A DNA stretch of 64,000 nucleotides. It comes from Choanephora cucurbitarum (lineage: Eukaryota > Mucoromycota > Mucoromycetes > Mucorales > Choanephoraceae). Shown here one piece after another: positions 46,995 to 58,200 of the stretch (its first letter is position 1; every line of letters begins with the position of its first letter). The stretch is taken from positions 1 through 64,000 of the forward strand of contig JAIWNI010000015.1 in NCBI GenBank assembly GCA_025331435.1, written 5' to 3'. Position numbers and translations under genes: made by a program. Below the pieces are notes generated by a model that searched no databases, had not been told where the DNA came from, and saw only the letters and a list, made by a program, of their open reading frames with translations.

Positions 46995-48160
46995 TCAGAG
47001 GCATTTATTAGCAGAAGTAGGCTCAACTGATGACACACACAGAGACAGAGGAATACTTGTAGCACAACTTGTCAAGAAGATGTGCTTACAAAGTCCGGCA
47101 GCATCCAGACAAGAACAAGAACAAGAACTAAAACAGTTATTGCTTATTTTTACAATATACTCAACATCACTGGCAAAGAAATCTTACAAAATTTATAGGA
47201 ATAAAAACATAACAGAATCATAATAAACTGAATAGTGCAATACTTACTTCGTCTTCTACCTTTCCAATCATGAAGCAAGCGATATCAAAATTGATTTTGT
47301 ATGCGTCCAAAACTTCTTTTTCTATTGTTCTGTCTGTGACACATATCATTTGTACGAACTATCTTAGTTTCACAATTGATCTTGGGTATAGAACTAATTG
47401 AATGTCTATACCTGTAATATATCCGAAGTTCAATATGACAATTGTCTTAGATTAACAAAACACAGCTTGCTATAAAAGACACAGTTGGACCTGTCTTTTT
47501 GTTCATTATAGATATATTCCATCACGCTATTAATCGAAAAAAGTTAAGGATTCTCCTGAAATTTTAAATTTGGCCTTTTTTTCTAATTCTTTTTCTTTTA
47601 CCTGTCTACATTTCGTTTCACCTACAAGTATATCTAGAATGCCAAACGTCTATAATCAATGGAATTGATCTTACCTGTATAGCATGTGAGGCTGTAAGCT
47701 CATTTGATGACTAAAAAGGGACACTGATGAAAATCTAAGGAAGCGAAAACTCGGTGATGAATAGCCTTTCCTAACAGACTCTACAAAAAGGAAAAAGAAA
47801 CAGCTCAACAATGATCTTTCTTGCCTCTCAAACGAGTCTCCATTGCTTTCAAAAAAGCTGGAACATCTGCTGCTCGTAGAGGAGAAAGACAGAAGAACAA
47901 AAAAAGAAACACACTTGGTAGATTGATGCTTGTTGATCAAAGTTGTATCTTTATGAGATGTGGCAGGGTAACAAAGTCAAGAGACGCTCTGTCTTCACTT
48001 GCAATCAATTTGTCGGGTCTTTCTTATGGGTTTTCGATCAGCCAATTCCTCCCTTCTCAGCTAGGAAAATCAGCCAATTCGAAACTGAAGAATTCAAAAT
48101 CGAAGCATCCCCCTTCCTGCAAGAAGAGGAGAATAGTCAATTGCTATGCAATTAAGATAT
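46995..48160 (-). pseudogene. SWIM zinc-finger gene remnant, probably transposase-derived
   Basis: On the minus strand the last exon-like stretch (46995-47182) encodes DVEYIVKISNNCFSSCSCSC followed by LDAAGLCKHIFL, a SWIM zinc finger (CxCx6CxH). The preceding stretch (47248-47358) reads VTDRTIEKEVLDAYKINFDI and ends at a perfect GTAAGT donor, but its phase does not match the SWIM exon by one base. An in-frame TAG interrupts the sequence just upstream. Further protein-like pieces (RAADVPAFLKAMETRLRGKK near 47850; YNFDQQASIYQ near 47940; GGCFDFEFFSFELADF near 48090) lie upstream on the same strand. SWIM domains are common at the C-terminus of MULE transposases and their domesticated relatives. 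I judge it a decayed gene. Confidence 0.5.
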
Positions 48161-48748
48161 AACTTAGTAAGCTATTGCTTTCTAATTGTAAGCCTACTCG
48201 AATTTCTAACTCGGTCACTGTCCTAATTTGTTGGTCGTTTATATTTGTTCTCAAGCCATCCTTTTCGTTTTTGGCGCTTTATACAGAATATCAAATAAGC
48301 CTTAAGGAATGAAGAAAAATCGAGAAAAGTATTGTAACAAGAATCGCCGTATTCGCAACACTCTTGTAGTAATAGGAAGGTTCACACCCAGGTTTAAATG
48401 AGCCCAAAAATAAAGTTTTAAATGCGATCGATTGTGCTTTAACCTATAAATAAGCTCAGAACGCGAGCACTCAGGGACGAAGACTTCATTCTCTCATGCT
48501 GAGAACGTTATCAATAAAAAGCAACTAGTTTTCTCTAGAATATGGCTTATGAAGACATCATAATATTGAGCTAATAACAAAAAATAGTTTGCATAGGTTG
48601 TCAGTGCCGCTACTAGCTACAGCTGCAGTTAGGTTGATTGTGCCAGCTTTATGAAAATACTACTAGATATCTGAGCTTAAACACGGATTGATGTCGTATA
48701 AAATGCCTTGGATTTGTTTGGCAAAAGTTTTTTCTTGAGCTTTTCAGA
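48161..48748. other. intergenic spacer
   Basis: AT-rich; promoter region of the Dnmt2 gene. No gene seen. Confidence 0.5.
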
Positions 48749-50155
48749 ATGACAAAAGAACCTATTCGTTGTCTGGAGTTCTTTAGTGGAATCGGTGGCC
48801 TGGTACAGATACATAACATTTACTTTGATAGCAAGAAGTAACCTTTAGTAAATTTGCTAGCACTATGCACTGAAGATCGCTGGGATCAATGCTGATGTCG
48901 TCGGTGCTTTCGACATTAACGTGGTAGCAAATAAAGTGTATTCCTACAACTTCAACATCACGCCTTCAAAAGTGAGATCGTAATACTCTATTAAGGGTTC
49001 AAAGAAAAAAACATTGACTCGATCTGCTTCTAGAAATTGATTGATCGTCTAACAGTAGACGATGTTGAAAAATACAAAGCAGATTGCTGGCTGTTAAGTC
49101 CTCCTTGCCAGCCTTATACTCAAGGCGGTAATCGCAAAGACATGGAGGATGCTCGATCTCAAGGTCTTTTGCACTTGATTGATTTGTTGCCAAAATTATC
49201 TGAGCCGCCTACTTATCTCTTTTTGGAAAACGTCAAAAATTTTGAAGTATGCACGTTATCTGCCAATCTGTCGTCTGTTAACAACTTTGATTCCCAACTC
49301 TAGATCTCTCAGTCAAGAGAAAAGCTTGTGGATCAACTGGATCAACTGGGATATGAAATAAGCGAATGCCTGTTAACACCATCGCAGTTTGGTATACCAA
49401 ATCATAGGATGCGTTACTATCTATCTGCTAGCAGAAAGCATCAGAATAAGCCAGAAGAACAAGAACCCTATTTGAAGACCTGCAGTATTAAGACGAATTG
49501 GCCCTTCACAGATGAAAAAATCGAATTTGCTATTCCTCAGCTGTCTAACTTTTTAGAATTGGATAATCCTGATGTAGTCAAGCAGACATTGGTACCTGAG
49601 AAATACATCACAAAGCTTTACAAATTTCGCCTCGATGTTGTAAGACCATCCGATACTATGACAACTTGTGTGACAAAGGTAAGAGAAGGCGTATGTGCCG
49701 AACTAGGCTATTGATCCGTAAATATATTGCTTAATTTAGGCTTATGGATCTCATCACCTCCAAACAAGTGGTTCACTTGTACAGACAAAGCGCTTAGATG
49801 TAAGTTTTAAATAAGTTTTTTTTCTATAAACTATTGCTAGTAAGTAACATCTATATAGTGTGTGGACTACAACTGGGACGATATGTCTTCTATACTCCCT
49901 TTTGGATTGCGCTTTCTTTCACCTACTGAAATAGCTCGCTTGCATGCTTTTCCTGTTGAACCTTACCAGTTTAAACAAGTTTTAGAAAACAATCTACCAT
50001 CGACTTCATCTTTCAGACCTTTTTCGCCTCCTTCCTGCTTGCCTCGCTTAGTTTTTCCTGAAGACATAACACAGAAGCAGCAATATCGACTGCTTGGTAA
50101 TAGTTTAAATTGTTGGGTAGTTGCCGAATTGTATCGCTGTGTATTATTTATTTAG
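48749..50155 (+). CDS. TRDMT1: Dnmt2-type tRNA (cytosine-38-C5) methyltransferase
   Basis: Multiple exons encode a C5-methyltransferase of about 380 residues. Motif I is CLEFFSGIGGL, split by an intron before HYALK. Motif IV is LLSPPCQPYTQGGNRKDMED with the catalytic Cys. Motif VI is YLFLENVKNFE. Motif VIII is GIPNHRMRYYLSA. The Dnmt2-specific target-recognition region is TMTTCVTKAYGSHH, a variant of the CFTKGYG element. Motifs IX and X end with RLLGNSLNCWVVAELY. Dnmt2 methylates C38 of tRNA-Asp and a few other tRNAs, and often is the only C5-methyltransferase in fungi that lack DNA methylation. The start at 48749 is the first ATG upstream of motif I. Confidence 0.95.
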
Positions 50156-50528
50156 AAGTCAGAGAAAAAAAAGCTTAAATTAGTTATTTTCCTATTTTGC
50201 ATCATCGGAAGGTTCTCTTTGTCAATTGAAGAAAAAAACATTCCAAAGTAAAATTTGAAGGAAGTAGATATTCTGGAAGAAAAGGAAGGTAAATAAAGTG
50301 CATTTAAATTAGGAATGGGAAAGAAAACAAAGCAAACCGTACGTTCAGCATTATATGTCATATCCTGAATATAGCCAAGAATGACTCAGAACAGCAAAAG
50401 ACAAAGGAGTAGAATACACATACAAACATATGTCTATATATAAGCTTTTTGTTTTTCTCTTTCTGTTTCTTCTTATTGACAGTTGACTTTTTGCATCTAT
50501 CAATTATACCTAAATTATACAGGGAAAA
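50156..50528. other. intergenic spacer
   Basis: Promoter of the secreted repeat-protein gene; a T/C-rich leader precedes its ATG. No gene seen. Confidence 0.5.
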
Positions 50529-53031
50529 ATGAAACTCTCCCTTTTATCTATAGTTGCTTCAGCAGCTCTTGTTGCTGCTACTCCTGCTGGACATTACAAG
50601 TAACTCTACTATACAGTTTCATAGATATTTATACATTTTTAATCATTTGTACATTAGCTTGTTCAAGCGGGAAGTTTTCTCAAGCAGAACTGTTACCATC
50701 GATGGTCAACCGCAGCTCCAAATCTTCGATCGTGTTCCCACTACCACCATAACTTCTACTTTCACTGCTCAAACAAGTACCTCTACTGTTACCAAATTGG
50801 ATTATAGCTACCTCTGTAAGTAAAGATAATAAAAAAGAGAAAAAAAGACAGACCATTGATTTCCTTGCTTTTTCATTTTAAAAAAAGTCTATTGGCCCAG
50901 AGATGATCCTAAGGGCGCTCTAAATGCTTTTAAATTAGCTGTCAATGATCTCAATAAGGCGCTTGCTGCTTCTGATGAAGAAACAGATCCTGGCTCAGGC
51001 GAACCTAGCAACACATTCGATATGGAATCTCTCCGTGCACTAATTGAATCTTTCAATAGTGCTATTTCTTCAATTGGCGATAAGGTGGTTTCTGCTGAAA
51101 ATGTCATTGAGGCCATTGTTGTTCCTCTTTCAAATTCAGTGCTAGCTATTGACAATGTTGTTAATAGTATTTCTGCCTCAGTTCAAAACCTTCCCATTAA
51201 TCTCGATGTCATTGGCGCTGGAGTGAGCGTTGTCCAAGATGCAGTTTTCAATGTAAACGATGCTATCAACAATGTCAATGTTGCTGTCAATAATGTTGGT
51301 GATTCTGTAAACAATGCTGCAAACAATGTTGGTGACGCAGTTCGAGATGTCAGCGTTGTTGCTACTACAATCAGAAACATTGTTGCTCCTATTCCTGCTT
51401 CCATTGCCGGTGTCAATGATGCCGTTGCTAGTGTCAACAGCATTGTTGCTGCCATCCCTGCTTCCATTGCCGGTGTCAATGATGCCGTTGCTAGCGTCAG
51501 CAATATTGTCGCTCCTCTCCCTGGTGCTATTATTGCCGTTGTCAGCGATGCCGTTGCCGGTGTCAATGATGCCGTTGCTGGTGTTAACAGCATTGTTGCT
51601 CCTCTCCCTGGTGTCATTGCCAGTGTCAGTGATGCTGTTGCTGCCATCCCTGCTTCCATTGCCGGTGTCAGTGATGCCGTTGCTGGTGTTAACGACATTG
51701 TTGCTCCTCTCCCTGGTGTCATTGCCAGTGTCAGTGATGCTGTTGCTGCCATCCCTGCTTCCATTGCCGGTGTCAGTGATGCCGTTGCTGGTGTTAACGA
51801 CATTGTTGCTCCTCTCCCTGGTGTCATTGCCAGTGTCAGTGATGCTGTTGCTGCCATCCCTGCTTCCATTGCCGGTGTCAGTGATGCCGTTGCTGGTGTT
51901 AACAGCATTGTTGCTCCTCTCCCTGGTGTCATTGCCAGTGTCAGTGATGCTGTTGCTGCCATCCCTGCTTCCATTGCCGGTGTCAGTGATGCCGTTGCTG
52001 GTGTTAACGACATTGTTGCTCCTCTCCCTGGTGTCATTGCCAGTGTCAGTGATGCTGTTGCTGCCATCCCTGCTTCCATTGCCGGTGTCAGCGATGCCGT
52101 TGCTGCCATCCCTGCTTCCATTGCCGGTGTCAGCGATGCCGTTGCTGCCATCCCTGCTTCCATTGCCGGTGTCAGTGATGCCGTTGCTGCCATCCCTGCT
52201 TCCATTGCCGGTGTCAGTGATGCCGTTGCTGGTGTTAACAGCATTGTTGCTCCTCTCCCTGGTGTCATTGCCAGTGTCAGTGATGCTGTTGCTGCCATCC
52301 CTGCTTCCATTGCCGGTGTCAGTGATGCCGTTGCTGGTGTTAACGACATTGTTGCTCCTCTCCCTGGTGTCATTGCCAGTGTCAGTGATGCTGTTGCTGC
52401 CATCCCTGCTTCCATTGCCGGTGTCAGTGATGCCGTTGCTGGTGTTAACAGCATTGTTGCTCCTCTCCCTGGTGTCATTGCCAGTGTCAGTGATGCTGTT
52501 GCTGCCATCCCTGCTTCCATTGCCGGTGTCAGTGATGCCGTTGCTGGTGTTAACAGCATTGTTGCTCCTCTCCCTGGTGCCATTGCTGGTGTTAGCAGTA
52601 TTGTTGCTCCTCTCCCTGGTGCTGTTACCAGTATCGGTGTTGCTGTTGCTTCTCTTTCTCTCCCTATCACTAATATTAATGCCGTTGCCTCTTCTATTAG
52701 AAGCATTGTCTTACCTCTTCCTGCTGCCGTTACTTCCGTTGGCAATGCAGTTAGCAGTGTTGGCATCGTCGTTTCACCTCTCTCTTCTGCCGTTGCTGGC
52801 GTTAACAGTATTGTTGCTCCTCTTCCTGGTGCAATCGCCGCTGTCAGTGGTGCTGTTAATATTTCAGTAGGTAATGCTATCAACGGTATCAATAACGCCC
52901 GCAATGGTATTACTTCTATTATCAACAACGTCAGCTCTGTTGGCAGCAACGTTATCGCTATTTCTCGCACTCTTGTTAACGTTCCCTCTAGCATTGGTTA
53001 TATCAGCGCTAAAGTTAGCAATCTTCCATAA
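50529..53031 (+). CDS. secreted Ala/Val/Ser-rich protein with 35-residue tandem repeats
   Basis: Three exons (50529-50599, 50658-50815, 50888-53031) give 790 residues. A classical signal peptide (MKLSLLSIVASAALVAA) is followed by a dibasic KR site (residues 27-28) suitable for Kex2, a Thr/Ser-rich stretch, an acidic linker (DEETDPGSGEPS) and then a repeat domain to the C-terminus. The first part is Asn/Val-rich (NNVNVAVNNVGDSVNNA). The core consists of about eight units of 35 residues, each SDAVAAIPASIAGV plus SDAVAGVNDIVAPLPGVIASV (D or S alternating), with one unit expanded by four tandem copies of the 14-residue half. There is no Cys in the repeats. The pattern suggests amphipathic helices broken by Pro; it resembles surface-active or lipid-binding proteins only in a general way. 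No known family recognised. Confidence 0.88.
51379..52620 (+). repeat. 105-bp coding tandem repeat with nested 42-bp duplication
   Basis: The unit of about 105 bp is nearly identical at DNA level across copies from about 51590 to 52590; the sub-unit of 42 bp is present four times in a row at about 52060-52215. Degenerate copies flank the core on both sides. Near-identity including silent positions points to recent duplication or gene conversion. Confidence 0.92.
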
Positions 53032-55287
53032 GAGTTGCCTCATTGATTTTTTGCTTATCCTGCTTACAACTTTATTCTACATACACATATTCTTCAACTT
53101 TAACTTAACTTACACTCTTTATTTCTTGAAGAGATATCATAACAAATGGTCCTCTTTATATCGTTTGCGACACCAATTCGAAATTTTTAAGAAACGAAAG
53201 ATGCTATTTAATTATTTATTTGTCTTTATATACAAGCTTTAGAATCTCGAAACACAATAAAGAATTTATTTCTCGTACTCATATTTCATTAAAGCATACA
53301 ATGAACTCAGAGTAATTGAGGTTTGCGTTTTGATATTACTGTTCTAGTCAAACAACAATAATTGAGTCCTTGAAATGTCGAGCAAGTCATGAATGTTATT
53401 CCTTTGATGCCATCTATAACTTGACAGTAAAACTTATTTTAAATTCACAAAACTTTTCTAGCTTACAAGCTAAAAGCAAATCACTTTTTATCTAAATAAT
53501 AAAACAAGAAGGAAATGCGAACATTTATCTATGATAGCATCAATCTTCTGATTGTATAAGTCAGCGATGGTGTAAGATCTATAGCGTTGTCAAAGAGCTA
53601 TTAAGTCATCTAGTATCTTTTTTTTTGTTTAGAGTTGTTTGCATCAGTTTTGCTCTTTGTATACTAGAATACATCTAGCACTTAGACAGTTGGATTATTG
53701 CGAGGTAGTGCAGAACAACAAAACCTTATATGAAACAGAATAGAAGCATATACTTTACAAAAGATAAAATAATTTGCGTTATTTTACCTTATAAAGCAGA
53801 TGACATATTGTCTATGTCTTTTTCTGTACTCTCTATTCTCTTGATCATGGATAAATACCTTATATATGGCCTTTTATCTCAAGGATTGTACTTTATTATG
53901 AGCCCAAATCTGCAACTAACGAGATTTATTGTTGCTTATGACTTTAATAATCGCTTAGTGTTAAGGCAATATAGCTAGCGCTTTAAATCCTTTCATTATA
54001 TCATTATTTTTGTATTCGAGAAAGCATATTTGTCTTGTTTGGTTAGCTAGATCTACTCTATTTTTTTCGATAAATGTTATAGAATTTAGCCTATCGCTAT
54101 GATAGACTCTGAAGGCAATCACATCCAAAACCAAGCACAACAGCTGAAATTCTTATGTAAGGACAGCCTATAAGTATCTATTGGTGGGTTTCTTGGTTTT
54201 ACTACAAACTCTTGTCTTTTTTTAATCAAATGATAGATATAGGACAAGTTCTCTACAAGCCTTGAGTCAATTTGTTCTACAGCAACAGTTCGAAATGATT
54301 TGTAGGGTTGATAAAGCTCAAAGACTGATAGTGCTTCTTGGATCTAATTGAGTCGTTCTATTCAAGAGAAAGAGTGAGTAGCGAAATGGGTTGCTCTAGC
54401 GCTAGTGACAGTTGTTACTCTGAAGTTGCAAATACTATTTGGAAAATTAGTACACATCAAATTAGTCTTCTTTGACAGCCAAAAAAAAACGGAGATACAA
54501 ATTAAAAACAATTAAAAGAATAGACATGATTGGTTCATATTTGCAATCTCAGCTCAAATATCGAGACTCCTACTTGATTTTTTTTCGTTTGAAGAGTCAC
54601 TGTACAGGAACAATGCTGACATGTCACATACGATTGTGATAAGGGAAGTAAGCACATATTTTTTTTTCTGAGTGAAAAACAACAGCAACAATAAAACATT
54701 CTCTTTTTCTTTTGTATATATTATTTTTCTCTTTGTCGTTTGTTTATACACATATTCTTTTTCTCTACTTTTAAGAAACATAAGAAAAAGAACCTTTCCT
54801 TCTCTGCTCCATTTGTGTGTCACTCATTTCCTACAAGACTTCAATATACATTCATTAAAAACCTTACAAGTCAAAGGTAAGACTTTCCTTTTTTCTCTCT
54901 CTCTCTTTTACTTGTTCTTGTTTGAAGGAAGGGGTAAGAAAAATCAAACGCCGTTGAGTCACGTCAAATAGTTTAAACGCGAAAGATAAACACGCACCAA
55001 TTAAATAGACGGGCTTTTCTCAACACTCAAAAAGAACTCAAAAAAGTGAGAAAGAGAGAGAAAAAAGAAAGACACTAAAAACTTTTTTTTAATCTTTTTT
55101 TTTCTCTTATAAAAATAGGAGAAAATTCCTTTTTTTTTTTGGAAAAAGAGTTCTTGAAGCCCTTTTCTTTTTCTTTCTTTCATTTATTCATTATTTAAAC
55201 TGAGAGAGGAAAAGCCAGAATTCAGGAAAGAGAAGAAGAATCTCGAATCTGCAAGAAAAGACGTCTAGTCATTAAACACTTAACAAG
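53032..55287. other. gene-poor spacer
   Basis: Contains the remnant listed at 54099-54475 and, from about 54660 to 55190, extended T/C- and A/G-rich stretches upstream of the CHD gene. A + strand frame at 53730-53978 has no recognisable match and is probably chance. Confidence 0.45.
54099..54475 (+). pseudogene. possible small gene or remnant, unknown function
   Basis: Exon-like ATG stretch 54099-54156 (MIDSEGNHIQNQAQQLKFL) ends at a strong GTAAGG donor. After an acceptor near 54262-54264, a stretch with LSQFVLQQQFEMICRVDKAQ runs to a TGA; a one-base shift would continue into LIESFYSRERVSSEMG and a stop at 54473-54475. The protein-like composition is clear but the frames do not join without a shift, so I favour a decayed gene. 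Confidence 0.3.
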
Positions 55288-58200
55288 ATGGCACAACAAC
55301 AACAAAGAGACGTTTATCAGAGCTTTTACGTTAAAAATGCTTATTCACCAAACAACCCTCAACAGCAACAACCACAGCCAGATAGAATGAACTTTAATCA
55401 ACAAGGCTTTGCTCCTGTCGATCCAAACTTCTTTTATCACCAACAGTTCCAACAGCAACAAGCACAACCACCACAACAACCTTCCCCTCAAATGATTCAG
55501 CAGCAACAGGTAAATTTTTTGAGGGCACAACAGGCTCAATCGCCGCAACAACCACAGCAACAGATGAACTTCAATGGAATGGCAGGTTTCAACGGTGGCT
55601 TTCCTCAAAGACCTACTGTTCCTCAACAAAGCATGTCCTCTATGCTCATGAGTCCAACTGCCGGTGGCTCACCTATGATGAACAGATCTCCCCAACAACA
55701 ACAACAAACAAGCCCTGTGGCTGCTATGGCAACCTTAAACAACAATATGATGTATGGTAACCCAATGATGAATAGACCACCTCTTACTCAACAACAGCAA
55801 CCAACACCTCAACAACAACAGCAACAACAACAACAACAGTCTATGCAGCCCAATATGCATTTCATGAACTCATATTCAATGCAACACCAAAGACCACCTG
55901 CTGGATTTCCTATGCAACAACCACAACAGCTGCCTCAAATGTCTCCTCAAGCCTTACAAGCACTTCAACAACAACAACAACAACTACAGAGACAGCAACA
56001 GTTACAAAGACAGCAGCAGATGATGATGCAACATCAACAAGGCTTTGATCACCGTTTTCACCCAATGCAGTCTCATCAACAGATGATGATGCAGCAACCT
56101 ATGCATAATCAAATACAATTCCAACAACAACAACAACAACAGCAACAACAACAGCAGCACCACCATCACCAATTACACCAATATCAATTGCATCAACAAC
56201 GCTTGCATCACCATCATCAACAGCAACAACAACAACAAATGCGTATGATATCTGAACGTCCCAAGAGACCTACTCGAAACGCAACCAAAAAGAAACGCGT
56301 TTACGACATGTCTTCTGAAGAAGAAGAGGATTTTGTAAGAAAGCATAAACTATTTAATTGAAAGGCTTCTTTTTTCTTACTGTTCTCTTGTTATAGGACT
56401 TGGAATCCGAAGAATCTGAGCCTACACCAGATAGCGAATTTGAAGATAGCGACAGTGGATCAAAACCCACCAAAAACAAAAAACAGGCATCTTCACCTAC
56501 TGATTCTGAAGAGCCTGTCATGATTCCTATGGGTACAAGGGTATTTGAACGTATCTTGGATTATAGAAGAAATGAGGAAACAGATGAAGAGGAGCTGTTG
56601 ATTAAATACAAGAACAGCAGTTTCCTTCATGTTGAATGGGTGCCTCTTGAGCAGATTGAGGCAGAACATTTGGGCAAACATCGTGTCAAGAAATTTTTGC
56701 AAAAGTATCATCAGGATGGCGACAAAGGCGAGGACTTTAAAGAACACCTCAAAATTGACCGTGTCATCGATGATGGTGAACTGGAGGATCCTACAACAGG
56801 TGAAAGCAAGATCTATTACCTTGTCAAATGGAATGGACTCTTTTACGATAATGCCACATGGGAAACAGAGGAAGATGTCCGTCAGGTCGATTCACCCAAA
56901 TTGGATGACTTCTTGTCTCGAAAGCAAATACCGGCTGAAAAGTTGGCTCCTCCTCCACTTCGTCCTGACCCTACACGATTCATTGAATATGCTGATTCAC
57001 CTCCTTACAAATACAACAACACACTACGTCCTTACCAACTCGAAGGTCTCAACTGGCTTCGATTCTGTTATTACACGTTCAGATCTTGCATTTTAGCTGA
57101 TGAAATGGGTCTCGGTAAGACAGTACAGTCTGTTGCCTTTTTGAATGACATCTATACAACCATCCGTATTCGCGGTCCCTTCTTGATTATCGCTCCTCTC
57201 TCGACTATTCCTCATTGGACGCGTGCCTTCAATGCCTGGACAGATCTCAACGTGGTGGATTACCGTGGTAGTACCTTGGCTCGTAACCTGATTGTCGAAA
57301 CTGAATTCTACTATCAAGATATTGAAGGAAAGCCTATTTTGAACAAATACAAGTTTGATGTTCTGATTACCACATACGAAATGGCATCTGCAGGTGCATC
57401 TGTACTCAAGGATATCCCATGGCGATGTGGTGTCTTTGATGAAGCCCATCGATTGAAGAATAAGAACTCCAAGGTACTTGAGATTCTCAAGACATTCTAC
57501 ATGGATCATAAGTTGTTGCTGACAGGCACACCTCTTCAAAACAACCTGGGTGAACTCTACAGTCTGTTGAACTTTATGCAGCCTGATGTCTTTAATGATG
57601 AAGACCGATTCTTTGCTGAGTATGGTTCTTTGAGTTCAGCACATGAGGTAGAAAGACTTCAATACCTCCTCAAACCCATCATGTTGAGACGTTTCAAGGA
57701 AGATGTCGAAAAGACCATTCCTGTCAAGGAAGAAACTGTCATTGAAGTTGAATTGACAAATCCTCAAAAGAAGTGGTATCGTGCTATTCTTGAAAAGAAC
57801 TTCAGTTTCCTAAAGAAGGGTTCCAAATCAAACAAGGAAATGCCTCATTTGCGTAACATCATGGTCCAACTTCGTAAATGTTGTATTCACCCTTACCTTC
57901 TGGAAGGCGCTGAAGATGTGATTGTGAATGAATGTAATGCTCAAAGTCCTCAAGAACAGTTCAACTGTCTTGTTCAATCTTCCGGTAAACTGGTCTTGAT
58001 TGACAAGCTCTTGAAGAAATTGATCCAAGGTAACCACAAAGTTTTGATCTTTTCCCAATTCACCTCTTGTTTGGATATCTTGGCCGATTACCTTCGTGGA
58101 AGACAGTATGCCTACGAACGTATTGATGGTAGTATTCCTGGTGATCAACGTCAAGCTGCTATCGATCGTTTCTCTACTTTACCTATTGAAGAATCATTTG

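Noticed and set aside
47821..48162. 113-codon basic + strand frame
   Set aside because: Opposite strand of the SWIM-gene pieces; low-complexity basic composition and no motif.
51314..52870. 518-codon Leu/Pro-rich frame within the repeat gene
   Set aside because: A shadow produced by the 105-bp periodic repeat; the Ala/Val frame has signal peptide and splice sites.
53730..53978. 82-codon + strand frame
   Set aside because: No family resemblance and no splice or promoter context; probably chance in AT-rich DNA.
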